From an uncultured Latescibacterota bacterium (GTDB lineage: Bacteria > Latescibacterota > UBA2968), in the NCBI GenBank assembly GCA_958295785.1, contig OY282377.1:3470896-3534895 (forward strand): a stretch of 64,000 nt of DNA. The letters are read 5' to 3'. The notes under the pieces were generated by a model that had not been told where the DNA came from, did no database searches, and saw nothing but the letters and a program-made list of their open reading frames with translations. The translations under genes and the position numbers were made by a program. This document shows positions 24,829 through 33,538 of the stretch, piece after piece (positions within the stretch are counted from its first letter, which is position 1; each line of letters starts with the position of its first letter).

Positions 24829-25716
24829 TTACGTCCCCCCTTTTTTCCAATACTTGCCGTACAAAAGATTCAGCCGTTCTTTTGCCGCTGGGGAAATCGC
24901 ATCGGGGGCTGTAATCACCGCAAATTGCGCGGCATTGAGACAGTCGCAATCCGATGTTTCGGGCAAGCGCGTCGCCAAAGTGCGGACAATTTGATTTGCC
25001 CGCTCGGCATTGGCTTGTAACACGGCGATCACACCTTCTACGGATACATCCTCTTCGGCCTCGTGCCAGCAATCGTAATCCGTGCCCATCGCCAAGAGCG
25101 CGTAACACATCTCGGCTTCGCGGGCGAGTTTGGCTTCGGGCAAAGCCGTCATGCCAATCACAGTTGCATCAACTTCGCGGCGGTAAAAATGGGACTCTGC
25201 GCGCGTGGAAAACTGCGGCCCTTCCATACAAATATACGTTCCTCTATCGTGTGTGGGAACGCCGGATGCCCGTGCCGCGGTCAGCAACAAGTGGCGCAAG
25301 TCATCGCAAAAGGGATCGGCAAAAGCCACATGCCCGGCAATGCCACCGCCAAAAAAGGTGCTCGCACGGACGCCTCGGGTGCGGTCAAAAATCTGATCGG
25401 GCAACACCATATCCCCCGGCGCAATCGCTTCCTGCATAATTCCCACCGCGCTGATCGCCAGCAAGTGCGTCACGCCCATCTGCTTCATCGCATACACATT
25501 GGCGCGATAGGGCACTTCAGAGGGCAGCAGCACATGCCCGCGTGCGTGGCGTGGCAAAAAGTACACAGATCGGTCGGCGATGCGCGTTTCCACAACCGCG
25601 TCTGAGGGATCGCCAAAAGGCGTGCCCAGGCGGTGTTCTGCCACAATTTCCGCGCCCTCCATGCGATAAACACCCGACCCGCCAATCACGCCCAGTCGAA
25701 CAATTTGTTCACCCAT
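24829..25716 (-). CDS. mtnP: S-methyl-5'-thioadenosine phosphorylase
   Basis: The 295-residue PNP-family phosphorylase cleaves methylthioadenosine to adenine and methylthioribose-1-phosphate in methionine salvage. Motifs are RLGVIGGSGVYRMEGAEIV at the start, TPFGDPSDAV (phosphate loop), FLPRHARGH, YICMEGPQFSTRAES, and VIGMTALPEAKLAREAEMCYA. The ATG at 25716 lies inside the 3' end of the divIVA-like gene (8-base overlap) and has GGAG upstream. Spermidine synthesis yields the same methylthioadenosine, so a functional tie to the spermidine synthase at 40799-42340 is reasonable. Confidence 0.92.
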   Translation of the reverse strand: MGEQIVRLGVIGGSGVYRMEGAEIVAEHRLGTPFGDPSDAVVETRIADRSVYFLPRHARGHVLLPSEVPYRANVYAMKQMGVTHLLAISAVGIMQEAIAPGDMVLPDQIFDRTRGVRASTFFGGGIAGHVAFADPFCDDLRHLLLTAARASGVPTHDRGTYICMEGPQFSTRAESHFYRREVDATVIGMTALPEAKLAREAEMCYALLAMGTDYDCWHEAEEDVSVEGVIAVLQANAERANQIVRTLATRLPETSDCDCLNAAQFAVITAPDAISPAAKERLNLLYGKYWKKGGT

Positions 25717-26224
25717 CTCCGTCTCCCTTTGCGTCGTCTTCTGTTTCCGATATGTCTTCTTCCACCACATCGAAAGCTGTCGCTTTGAACTGCGTCAAAA
25801 AATCCGCTTGAATCTGCACGAGAGACTGGAGTTTGGACACAAACATATCGCGCTGATCTTGCAACGTCAAAATCTCTGTCCGAATCGCATGCACATGTGC
25901 GCGTGCTTTTTCGATAGCCCGATTGCCGCGGATCTCGGCTTCTTTCACGATCAGCCGCGCTTCCTTGCGCCCATTTTCTCTGACTTCTTCGGCGGTTTGT
26001 TGGGCAGTTCTGAGCATTTCTTGGAGGGTTTTCTCCATAGCCCGATAGCGGTCGACCTCTGATTGCAGTGTTTTTATGTGTTCTTTTTGTTCGATATTTT
26101 CGAGGTTGAGTTGCTCAAATTCTTCGGTCAGCGCGTCGAGAAAGGTCTGCACCTCTTCCCGATCATAACCGCGAAATGCCCGCTTAAAAACCTGCGTGCG
26201 AATATCCAATGGCGTGATGTTCAC
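25709..26224 (-). CDS. DivIVA-domain coiled-coil protein
   Basis: 171 residues. The N-terminal DivIVA membrane-binding motif (ITPLDIRTQVFKRAFRGYDREEVQTFLDALTEE) is followed by a coiled coil to about residue 145 and an acidic tail (EEDISETEDDAKGDGDG). DivIVA-type proteins sense membrane curvature and recruit cell-division or polar partners. The neighbours yggS and yggT form the set commonly found beside divIVA near division genes. It lies about 15 nt downstream of yggT. Confidence 0.9.
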   Translation of the reverse strand: MNITPLDIRTQVFKRAFRGYDREEVQTFLDALTEEFEQLNLENIEQKEHIKTLQSEVDRYRAMEKTLQEMLRTAQQTAEEVRENGRKEARLIVKEAEIRGNRAIEKARAHVHAIRTEILTLQDQRDMFVSKLQSLVQIQADFLTQFKATAFDVVEEDISETEDDAKGDGDG

Positions 26225-26239
26225 AATATCCCCCAGAGG

Positions 26240-26833
26240 CTATTGATATAACCCAAATACACTTTGAATGGCATTTTGTGCAATTTGCAGGAGCAAAATG
26301 AGCAGAATGGGCGACAAATCGAACATGCCCAGCGGCGGAACGATCTGCCGAAAAGGCCCCATAACCGGCTCGGTCAAGCTGTAAAGCGTCCACATAAACC
26401 TGCCGCCGCGCACAAAGGGCAACCACGAAAACACGATGCGCGCAATAATTAAAACCAGCAAAATGGCAACGGCCCCATAGAGCAACCACCCGATAATTTC
26501 CAAGAGGTTGCCAGAAGCAATCCCGTGCAACAATCCGAGCAATGCGTGCAACACATCGGTGGTCAACCACTTGATAAAAAACGCCCCGATCAATGTCGCA
26601 ATCACCAAAATCAACGGCGCCGCAGAGGCGTTGCCGGGCATGTGTTGGGCAATGGGCCACACGAGCGGATCGGTTGCGCGGCGGACGTAATACGCGACCG
26701 AGCCAAAGGGATTGACGCGCAACAAAACCGCGCGCAACACCAGCAATGCCACGATGCCGATCACCAAAGCGATGAGCAACCCGTCAATGGCCTGCTGGAT
26801 CAAAATAATCACCTGAGCAACCATATCGATCAT
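26240..26833 (-). CDS. YggT family integral membrane protein
   Basis: 197 residues with two YGGT repeats, each a pair of membrane helices (repeat 1 about 10-100, repeat 2 about 100-195) and each with the PFGSVAYYVRRATDPL / YSLTEPVMGPFRQIVPP motif. YggT proteins are found next to yggS and divIVA in many bacteria and have been linked to osmotic stress and division-site membrane functions; the mechanism is unclear. It sits 2 nt after yggS. Confidence 0.9.
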   Translation of the reverse strand: MIDMVAQVIILIQQAIDGLLIALVIGIVALLVLRAVLLRVNPFGSVAYYVRRATDPLVWPIAQHMPGNASAAPLILVIATLIGAFFIKWLTTDVLHALLGLLHGIASGNLLEIIGWLLYGAVAILLVLIIARIVFSWLPFVRGGRFMWTLYSLTEPVMGPFRQIVPPLGMFDLSPILLILLLQIAQNAIQSVFGLYQ

Positions 26834-26835
26834 CG

Positions 26836-27519
26836 CTACACCGCCCGCTGACCAAAAATCGCCGTGCCCACGCGCACCATCGTCGCGCCTTCTTCTATCG
26901 CCACTTCAAAATCGCCGGTCATCCCCATGGACAGCGCGGTCACATGGGGCTTGTGAACCGCGATGCGATCCCCGATCTCTCGCAACGCGGCAAAGTTGGG
27001 ACGCACGGTTTCGGGGTCGGGTTCAAACGCGCCTATCGTCATCAGCCCTGCCACCGCGACCCCCTCCAATTCATCGATCTGCCCGACCAAGTCCGGCACC
27101 TCTTCGGGCGACGCCCCAAACTTCGATGCCTCGCCCGAGGTATTGACCTGCACCAACACGCGCACTGCTGCATTTTCCCGCACAGCCCGCCGACTGATCT
27201 CGTTCGCCAGACGCAGGGTATCGACCGAGTGAATCAAATCGAATAAGGGCAACGCAACTTTGACTTTGTTGCGCTGTAAGTGCCCGACCAAATGCCATGA
27301 GACAGGGCCTGTCACCGCTTTGACCTTGTGTTGGGCCTCTTGCACGCGGCTCTCGCCCAAAACCCCTGCCCCAGCATCTACGACCTGTTGCACCACATCG
27401 GCAGACCAGGTCTTTGTCACAACGATCAGCGTCACCGCATCTGCCGACCGCCCCGACCGTTTGGCCGCATTGGCAATGCAGTCCTGAACGCGCTTTAAAT
27501 TTTCAGCAATTGCCGACAT
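26836..27519 (-). CDS. yggS: PLP homeostasis protein YggS (YBL036C/PROSC family)
   Basis: A 227-residue alanine-racemase-like TIM barrel that binds pyridoxal phosphate. The PLP lysine lies in TLIVVTKTWSADVVQQVVDAGA. Other family motifs are LGESRVQEAQHKV, WHLVGHLQRNKVKVAL, VQVNTSGEASKFG, and ALSMGMTGDFEVAIEEGATMVRVGTAIFG at the C-terminus. It buffers free PLP and affects amino-acid metabolism. It is the first gene of the yggS-yggT-divIVA-mtnP operon. Confidence 0.95.
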   Translation of the reverse strand: MSAIAENLKRVQDCIANAAKRSGRSADAVTLIVVTKTWSADVVQQVVDAGAGVLGESRVQEAQHKVKAVTGPVSWHLVGHLQRNKVKVALPLFDLIHSVDTLRLANEISRRAVRENAAVRVLVQVNTSGEASKFGASPEEVPDLVGQIDELEGVAVAGLMTIGAFEPDPETVRPNFAALREIGDRIAVHKPHVTALSMGMTGDFEVAIEEGATMVRVGTAIFGQRAV

Positions 27520-27754
27520 AACTCGACCTCAAAACTCGTGGAACAGGGATTTTGTAATTTAGGTAAAAATCAGCGTGAGGGCAACGGCTTTGAAAGCCAG
27601 ACAAACCGCGTGAAATTTTGGACCTCAGAGTGCCAAAAAACCATTGACGCCCTGCGGGACATATCCGTATCGTAGGCGAGAGGTTTCCGCAGATACTGAC
27701 AACTTGGGGATGGGAGGCGGGGGGGGGACTCTCCATTTACCACGGGAGTTTATT

Positions 27755-29719
27755 ATGCCGCGAAACGGTTATGGACACATGGTGCTAGATGATTATGTCG
27801 CGCAGGTGCGAGCGATCAATGCGGACCGCGCAAAACGCCTGTCATCCATCCGCACACCAAAAGAAGCATTTGCGTACCGCGATGAGGTGCGCGAGGCCAT
27901 TGACAAAGCCCATGGCCCGTGGCCGCGCAAAACACCGCTCAACGCACGCGTCGGCGGCGCTGTTGAACACCGCCACTGCCGCATTGAAAAAATCCTCTTT
28001 GAGAGCCGCCCGGGGTGTTGGGTCACGGCCCATCTTTATATTCCCCACAGACTCGATGGCCCGGCCCCTGGCGTGATCGGCTCGTGCGGACACGCTGCCG
28101 AGGGCAAAAACGCCCCGCTGTACCAGGCATTTTGCCAGCGGTTGGCGCGCAATGGCTTTGTCGTTTTGATCTACGACCCCTTCAATCAGGGCGAGCGCGA
28201 TCAGTATTACGCCCTGCACAGCCGCGAAAGCGTGCGTTCATCAACGCATGCCCACAACATGATGGGCAAGCAACTCGAACTCGTGGGCGAATGGTTTGGC
28301 GCGTGGCGCGCCTGGGATGGCATCCGCGCCCTCGATTATCTGCTCACCCGTCCCGAAGTCGATCCCGCGCGCGTCGGGCTGACGGGCAACTCGGGCGGCG
28401 GAACAATGACGAGTTGGATCTGGCCGGTGGAAGAGCGTTTTACAATGGCCGCGCCCAGTTGTTTTGTCACCACCTTTGCCGCCAACCTCGAAAATGAGTT
28501 GCCCGCAGATGCCGAACAGTATCCGCCGGGCGTTATTGGCGCGGGCCTGGACATGGCCGATTTTTTTATCGCCCGCGCGCCCGCCCCGGTTATCTTGCTC
28601 GGTCAAGCCCATTGCTTTTTTGACCGCCGCGGCCTCGAGCAAGCCCATTCTGAAATCCGCCGGTTCTACGACCTCATCGGCGCGCCCGCCAATGCGACCG
28701 ATCTGTTCATCGGGCCAGAAGGCCATGGATTTTTTCATCACAACCAAGAGGCGATGGTGCAATTTTTTGCAACGCACGCCGGCATTCAACAGGTCGTCCA
28801 CTTGAAAAACGCGGAAGCCCTCGACGCCGACGCGCTCAATGTCACCCCCAAAGGCGAGGTGATACCCGAAGGCGCTATCCCCATCTACGATCTCATCGCG
28901 CAAAAAGCCGATGCCCTGGCCGGCAAGCGCGAAAATTTGGACAAGGACCAACTCAGCCAGCGCGTGCAAACCCTGCTCAACCTGCCCGCCAACCGCGCCC
29001 TGCCACACTATCGCTGCCTGCGCGGCACCACAGAGGGCGGCGCCCGCTTGGCGCGATATGCGGTTGAAACCGAGGGCAATATCCGCGCCATCATGCGTAA
29101 ACGCCTGCCCGATCCCGCTTATTCCCATACCTTGGATGTCGAGCGCGAAATACACCTCTATCTGCCCCACATCTCTGCCGAAGTCGATTTGCTCGAAGAC
29201 CCCATGGCGCGAAGTCTCAAAGAACAATATCCGCTCTATGCCCTCGACGTGCGCGGTTTAGGCGAATCGCTCGCCGATGATGAACGCGATTTTTTTCACC
29301 CTTATGGCAATGACTACATGTGCAATGGCTATGGCCTGATGCTCGGTCAAAGTTTTCTCGGACGCAGGGTGCGCGATGTGTTATCTACCCTCGACTTGCT
29401 GGTGGATGAAGGCGCGGAAACGATCCATCTCTACGGCCGCGGGCAAGGGGCTATCCACGCTCTGTTCGCAGGCTTTCTCCATCCCGCCATCACCGCAGTC
29501 ACCCTCAAAAATTATCCTCCGTCCTACCGTGCATGGACGCAAACGCCCCTGGTCAGTTGGCCTGTTGCCAATATCCCTCGGGGCGTTCTCACATCCTTTG
29601 ACCTGCCCGATCTCATGGTTGCTTTGGACAAAAAGCTCGAACTGATGCAGCCATGGGGGCCGGATATGTCAGAGATCAAAGACGAGGATCCGCAGATGAA
29701 CGCAGGCATGTCCCCTTGA
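27755..29719 (+). CDS. Tandem alpha/beta hydrolase (acetyl-esterase/dienelactone-hydrolase-like), second domain degenerate
   Basis: 654 residues. The first half is an acetyl-xylan-esterase-like alpha/beta hydrolase with nucleophile motif GLTGNSGGGTMTSW (Ser about 213) and a likely catalytic His in FIGPEGHGFFHHNQ. The second half (about 440-650) again has hydrolase topology (YPLYALDVRGLGESLADDE...TIHLYGRGQGAIHALFAGFLHP), but the GxSxG elbow reads GRGQG, so its nucleophile is lost. There is no signal peptide. I chose the ATG at 27755 with GGGAG upstream; the longer frame reads through a G-rich non-coding stretch. It is probably an intracellular carboxylester hydrolase acting on sugar or plant-derived esters; substrate unknown. 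Confidence 0.82.
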   Translation: MPRNGYGHMVLDDYVAQVRAINADRAKRLSSIRTPKEAFAYRDEVREAIDKAHGPWPRKTPLNARVGGAVEHRHCRIEKILFESRPGCWVTAHLYIPHRLDGPAPGVIGSCGHAAEGKNAPLYQAFCQRLARNGFVVLIYDPFNQGERDQYYALHSRESVRSSTHAHNMMGKQLELVGEWFGAWRAWDGIRALDYLLTRPEVDPARVGLTGNSGGGTMTSWIWPVEERFTMAAPSCFVTTFAANLENELPADAEQYPPGVIGAGLDMADFFIARAPAPVILLGQAHCFFDRRGLEQAHSEIRRFYDLIGAPANATDLFIGPEGHGFFHHNQEAMVQFFATHAGIQQVVHLKNAEALDADALNVTPKGEVIPEGAIPIYDLIAQKADALAGKRENLDKDQLSQRVQTLLNLPANRALPHYRCLRGTTEGGARLARYAVETEGNIRAIMRKRLPDPAYSHTLDVEREIHLYLPHISAEVDLLEDPMARSLKEQYPLYALDVRGLGESLADDERDFFHPYGNDYMCNGYGLMLGQSFLGRRVRDVLSTLDLLVDEGAETIHLYGRGQGAIHALFAGFLHPAITAVTLKNYPPSYRAWTQTPLVSWPVANIPRGVLTSFDLPDLMVALDKKLELMQPWGPDMSEIKDEDPQMNAGMSP

Positions 29720-29773
29720 TTAAACCCTCAAGGGCAGGCTCTGCGGGTATAAGCAGGTGGCGGTGGGAATGAC

Positions 29774-30190
29774 TCAAAAGCTGTGTATTTCATCCAGTTC
29801 GGGTAAGAGCCTAACGCTCTCTTGTTCATCGGGGTCCGTGCGGGCAATGACAGCCGTGCAGGTTTCGGTCTCGCTGACGTTGTAGGGCAGATGGGGTACG
29901 CCAGCGGGAATATAGACAAAGTCGCCGGTACAGGCGATCAGGTGCTCCTCTAATTGCTCGCCATACCACATGCCCGATTGGCCTTTGATGATGTAAATAG
30001 CGGTTTCGTGGTTTTCGTGCAGATGCGCCTTGGCGCGGTCGCCCGGCGGAATGGTCAGCAGGTGCATGCAAATCCCCTGCGAGCCACTGCTTTCAGCCGA
30101 GACGCCCGCGCGATAGGTAAATGCCTGTTTGCCCTCATAGACTTCCTGTGAGCGAATCACTTTGCAGATTGGCTTGGATGCTGTCGCCAT
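29774..30190 (-). CDS. Cupin-domain protein
   Basis: A 138-residue single cupin barrel. Motif 1 is GDRAKAHLHENHETAIYIIKG (metal ligands His, His, Glu), and motif 2 is GDFVYIPAGVPHLPYN with the last His. It starts after AGAGGAGAACA. Such cupins are small metal-dependent isomerases, dioxygenases or sensors; no substrate can be assigned. It is convergent with the hydrolase gene (27755-29719) and separated from the ABC ATPase gene by repeats. Confidence 0.85.
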   Translation of the reverse strand: MATASKPICKVIRSQEVYEGKQAFTYRAGVSAESSGSQGICMHLLTIPPGDRAKAHLHENHETAIYIIKGQSGMWYGEQLEEHLIACTGDFVYIPAGVPHLPYNVSETETCTAVIARTDPDEQESVRLLPELDEIHSF

Positions 30191-30233
30191 TGTTCTCCTC
30201 TTCTGTGAAAATGTTTCATTTTACTTCTCCCGT

Positions 30234-30279
30234 CTTGCATCTTGTATTTTCGGGCGGGCACAGGGGCACCGCCCCTACG
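30234..30279 (-). repeat. Dispersed GGGGC/GCCCC repeat, copy 3
   Basis: Inverted orientation. Read on the minus strand it starts CGTAGGGGCGGTGCCCCTG and ends in TACAAGATGCAAG. It is followed at about 30300-30350 by an unrelated run of near-repeats of AATCCGCG (a second dispersed family). Confidence 0.8.
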
Positions 30280-30353
30280 TTTCTAGCCTCGCCTCTTGCC
30301 TTTGCCTTTAATCCGTGCAATCCGCGTAATCTGCTTAATCCGCGATCCGCCTT

Positions 30354-31124
30354 TCACCCTTCCAATTGTGCGCGCAAGCGGGCTTCCATCGCCACAAATC
30401 GCGGATCGGCTCGCAACGCATTTTCGCGCGGACGCGGAAAACCAACCGCCAGATCATCTACAATGCGACCCGGTCGGGCAGACATCACCACCACGCGGTC
30501 AGACAAAAGCAACGCTTCAGAAATGCTGTGGGTAATAAACAAAATCGCCGAACCTGTCGCCTGCCATATACGCAACAGTTCAATCTGCATCTTTTCGCGC
30601 GTGATTTCATCCAATGCCCCAAACGGCTCGTCCATCAGCAAAACAGCGGGGCGAAAGGTCAACACTCGGGCAATGGCGACCCGCGACTGCATGCCGCCGG
30701 ACAATTCGCGTGGATAGGCATGCTCAAATCCCGCCAACCCCACCATGTCGATCATCTCGGCGACCCGCCCGACAACTTCCGCGTCGCCAAACACCTCTGC
30801 GGGCAAGCGCACATTTTCTTTTACAGTGCGCCAGGCGAGCAGCGAGGGGTTCTGAAACACAAAGCCCACCAACCGCTCGCGCCGTGCGGCTTCGGGCATT
30901 TTCCCGAGCACGCGAATCGCGCCCGCACTCGGCGTTTCCAGATCGCCCACAACCCGCATCAAACTCGTTTTGCCACATCCCGATGGCCCGATCATACTGA
31001 CAAATTCGCCGCGCTGAATCCGCAGAGAGATGCCCGCGAGAGCCTCCACCCGGCTGTTGTCGGTCACAAAAACCTTGTGTACATCTCGCAGTTCAATGGC
31101 CCATTGGCGTCTTGTGTCTCCCAT
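30354..31124 (-). CDS. ABC transporter ATP-binding protein, nitrate/taurine (NitT/TauT) type
   Basis: 256 residues from the ATG at 31124. Walker A is GPSGCGKTS, the Q loop VGFVFQNPSLLAWRTVKENV, the signature LSGGMQSRVAIARVL, Walker B VLLMDEPFGALDE, and the switch His FITHSISEALLLSDRV. The FQNPSLLAWRTV region is typical of SsuB/TauB/NrtD-type importers. No permease or substrate-binding gene lies nearby, so it is an orphan or its partners are elsewhere. An in-frame start at 31151 would read through a dispersed repeat and is less likely. Confidence 0.9.
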   Translation of the reverse strand: MGDTRRQWAIELRDVHKVFVTDNSRVEALAGISLRIQRGEFVSMIGPSGCGKTSLMRVVGDLETPSAGAIRVLGKMPEAARRERLVGFVFQNPSLLAWRTVKENVRLPAEVFGDAEVVGRVAEMIDMVGLAGFEHAYPRELSGGMQSRVAIARVLTFRPAVLLMDEPFGALDEITREKMQIELLRIWQATGSAILFITHSISEALLLSDRVVVMSARPGRIVDDLAVGFPRPRENALRADPRFVAMEARLRAQLEG

Positions 31125-31136
31125 CCGCGTCTCGTC

Positions 31137-31169
31137 TTTTCGGGCAGGCACGGGGCACTGCCCCTACGA
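31137..31169 (-). repeat. Dispersed GGGGC/GCCCC repeat, copy 4 (short)
   Basis: Inverted, shortened copy: CGTAGGGGCAGTGCCCCGTG then CCTGCCCG on the minus strand. It overlaps the 5' leader of the ABC ATPase gene. Confidence 0.75.
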
Positions 31170-31254
31170 TTATTCGCATCGCTCATTGGAGGCGCGCCTG
31201 TGCGTTGCTCCTGCGATTGCCTCTCATCCTGCAAATCCCGATCCGCCTTCAATA

Positions 31255-32186
31255 CTTAGAAGCCCTAACAAAAAGCGTTGACATGGATTTGTGAGAGGCC
31301 GACTTTCTTTTCAGCCCAACCCTTACAACGTCCTTGCCCGGCATCTGCAACCGGGCGAGGAGGAACAGATGACCAACCCCCTCGTGAGCGATGAACTCTG
31401 GGAAAAGGGCCCCCCCTTTTGCCGGTTCCCAAGCCTGGACGGTTCCGCTTTCCCGGCCGTAAGCGCATTGATGACCGCAAGGCGTTGACCGGCATTCTAT
31501 TCGTCCTGAAGAGCGGCATCCCGTGGGATCAGTTGCCCCAAGAGATGGGGTGGGGTTCCGGGATGACCTGCTGGCGTCGTCTGAAGGCATGGCATGACGC
31601 CGGCGTGTGGGAGCGGCTTCATCATCTGCTGTTGTCCAAACTGCGAGCGGCCGATGGCCTGGACGGGTCTCGCGCCTGTGTGGACAGTGCCTCCCTCCGT
31701 GCGGTGGGGGACGAAAAAAAACCGGCCCCAATCCCACAGACCGCCGCAAGCCCGGGCGTAAGCATCATGGGATCACCGATGCCAACGGGCTACCTCTGGC
31801 CGCGATTGTGACCGAGGCGAACCGGCCAGATGTGACGCAATGGTTGCCCTTGGTGGACGCTGTGCCTGCGGTCAGAGGCAAACGCGGTCGTCCGCGCCGC
31901 AGACCCCAACGGCTGTATGCGGACCGTGCCTATGACTCGAAGGCATGCCGGAAGGCCCTGCGTGCGCGCCACATCTGGCCGGTGATCGCCCGGCGGGGTA
32001 CAGAGCATGGCAACGGGTTGGGCGTGTACCGGTGGGTCGTTGAGCGGACGCTGGCCTGGCTCCGGCAGTTCCGCAGCCTGCGGGTGCGCGACGAACGCAG
32101 AGCGGACATCCATGCGGCGTTCCTCTCCATCGGCTGTTCACTCCTCTGTTTCAGACGCTTGATTTCTTTATGTTAGGGCTTCTAAG
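31255..32186 (+). mobile_element. IS5-family insertion sequence with frameshifted transposase
   Basis: 932 bp with perfect 16-bp terminal inverted repeats (CTTAGAAGCCCTAACA and TGTTAGGGCTTCTAAG). It contains a transposase in three frames. Its right repeat includes the stop codon (TAG at 32184-32182) of the Rpn-like gene on the other strand, so the insertion set the present 3' end of that gene. A 120-bp deletion derivative of the same element lies at 33539-33658. Confidence 0.9.
31369..32176 (+). pseudogene. IS5-family transposase, two frame changes
   Basis: The protein, read across frames, runs MTNPLVSDELWEK, then LLPVPKPGRFRFPGRKRIDDRKALTGILFVLKSGIPWDQLPQEMGWGSGMTCWRRL (helix-turn-helix-like domain), then GPNPTDRRKPGRKHHGITDANGLPLAAIVTEAN and WVVERTLAWLRQFRSLRVRDERR (DDE domain). 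Frame changes occur in a C7 run (31409-31416) and in an A8 run (31710-31717). The A-run shift may be the programmed slip known in the IS427/IS5 group; the C-run shift looks like damage. The stop codon lies in the right terminal repeat. Confidence 0.85.
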
Positions 32187-33147
32187 CCTCTGCGTCCAAC
32201 GCATGCTGAAAAGCATCGAGATTGTCCACTTGCACCGCCTCACGATGCAACTGCTTGAGTTGTTGCAAATCGTCAATCGCCCGAATGCGACCGGCGAACT
32301 GACCGGGCGCGTCCGCATCAAAGCGAACCTCCAACACATCGAGAATATCTTCAATGGTGCTTTCTCTAATCCCTTCCTCCCTGCCGCGACGCATCCCCTG
32401 TTCAATGCCCTGTTCAATGCCCTGTTCAATGCCCTGCTCGATCCCGCGGTCAATACCTTGTTGGGTAAGGTATTGGGCAAACGATGATTCACGCATAATC
32501 GCATCCATAAAACCCTCCTGAGAAATAATACGCCTAACGGTGGACAATTCGTACGATATCCCACCTAAAATAGCCATACCCGCCATCATGTCAACCTTGG
32601 TTGAGGCATCCAAGGGCAAGGCTTCCGTCGCCTGAAGACATTGACGCAACCACGCATCCGCAGACACGCCAGACGGAGGTTTCATCAATGGCGCAAACGG
32701 AAGCAAGCCCGGATGACCACCCTCGATAATCGCTTGACCATCGATCTCACTCAGACGAATCACCTTGTATTTCACCAGCACCTCATGGCCGGGCAGTTCT
32801 TGGATGTAGTATCCCTTATCGCGTCGTCCAGCACCGGGACGCAGGTAGATCACAAAGGAAAAGATCGGCAGGCCATAGCGTTCTATGGCGCGACCGATAT
32901 AGCCGGCCATGCGATGCGACATCGGGACGTCCGTGCTGTCCGCGGTTTGAAATTCGCAATGAATCAACGCATCCTCACCCTCAATACGCACGAGAATCAG
33001 GCTATCGGCGCGCCGGGCTTCCACAGTGGGTTGCTCGGTCTCGAGCACCTCGAGCACCTCCACGTCAGCGCGTCCAAGTGTGAAGCGGATGAAATCGTCC
33101 GGGTAGGTTTGAATCAGGTGTTTGGATATCGTATCGTATTCGGCCAT
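32182..33147 (-). CDS. Rpn/PD-(D/E)XK nuclease-family transposase-like protein
   Basis: 321 residues. The N-terminal domain (about 1-120) has the PD-(D/E)XK pattern of Rpn-like proteins: RRADSLILVRIEGEDALIHCEFQT (Asp then E-x-Q), then AGYIGRAIERYGLPIFSFVIYL. The C-terminal third has the repeat GIEQGIEQGIEQGIEQG followed by RRGREEG and a helical tail. Rpn proteins cleave DNA and promote RecA-independent recombination; some serve in phage defence. The ATG at 33147 is preceded by AAGGTGG and then by a 12-bp tandem repeat. The TAG stop lies inside the terminal repeat of the neighbouring IS5 element, so the native C-terminus may have been longer. Confidence 0.85.
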   Translation of the reverse strand: MAEYDTISKHLIQTYPDDFIRFTLGRADVEVLEVLETEQPTVEARRADSLILVRIEGEDALIHCEFQTADSTDVPMSHRMAGYIGRAIERYGLPIFSFVIYLRPGAGRRDKGYYIQELPGHEVLVKYKVIRLSEIDGQAIIEGGHPGLLPFAPLMKPPSGVSADAWLRQCLQATEALPLDASTKVDMMAGMAILGGISYELSTVRRIISQEGFMDAIMRESSFAQYLTQQGIDRGIEQGIEQGIEQGIEQGMRRGREEGIRESTIEDILDVLEVRFDADAPGQFAGRIRAIDDLQQLKQLHREAVQVDNLDAFQHALDAEA

Positions 33148-33160
33148 AAACGCCACCTTG

Positions 33161-33250
33161 AACAAAATGATGAACAAAATGATGAACAAAATGATGAACA
33201 AAATGATGAACAAAATGATGAACAAAATGATGAACAAAATGATGAACAAA
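33161..33250. repeat. 12-bp tandem repeat (about 7.5 copies) in the leader of the Rpn-like gene
   Basis: The unit AACAAAATGATG (plus strand) is repeated almost perfectly for 90 bp and ends just upstream of the ribosome site of the Rpn-like gene. On the minus strand the unit reads CATCATTTTGTT. Copy-number change would alter leader length by one helical turn and a bit (12 bp) without touching the coding sequence. Confidence 0.92.
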
Positions 33251-33312
33251 AAAATGATACAATCACGCCATTTTTGACAAGACTTTGTTGGACAAAGATG
33301 CGAAAATAACAA

Positions 33313-33360
33313 CGTAGGGACGGTGCCCCCGTGCCTGCCCAAAAAGGCAAGACACAAGGC
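33313..33360 (+). repeat. Dispersed GGGGC/GCCCC repeat, copy 5
   Basis: CGTAGGGACGGTGCCCCCGT, CCTGCCC and a GGCAAGACACAAGGC tail. It stands between the tandem repeat and a run of AATCCGCG-type repeats at about 33450-33490. Confidence 0.8.
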
Positions 33361-33538
33361 GAAAGGCAACCCTAGAGGGACAAATATTGGGAAGCGCAGG
33401 ACAGCCAATGGAGCAGACAGAGAGGACATAGCGGAGGCAGGAGGGTGGGGGGTAATCCGCGCAATCCCCTAATCCGCGACAATCCGCAATCCAGACAGTT
33501 GCGTTGCAGAGCCTGTGCCAAAACGCCGTAAGCCAGTG

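Noticed and set aside
33161..33250. CRISPR array
   Set aside because: The repeat is a 12-bp unit without spacers, so it is a tandem repeat and not a repeat-spacer array; no cas genes are present.
32641..33309. Plus-strand frame with an EQND repeat
   Set aside because: It is the antisense reading of the Rpn-like gene plus its 12-bp tandem repeat; the minus strand has the PD-(D/E)XK motifs and a ribosome site.
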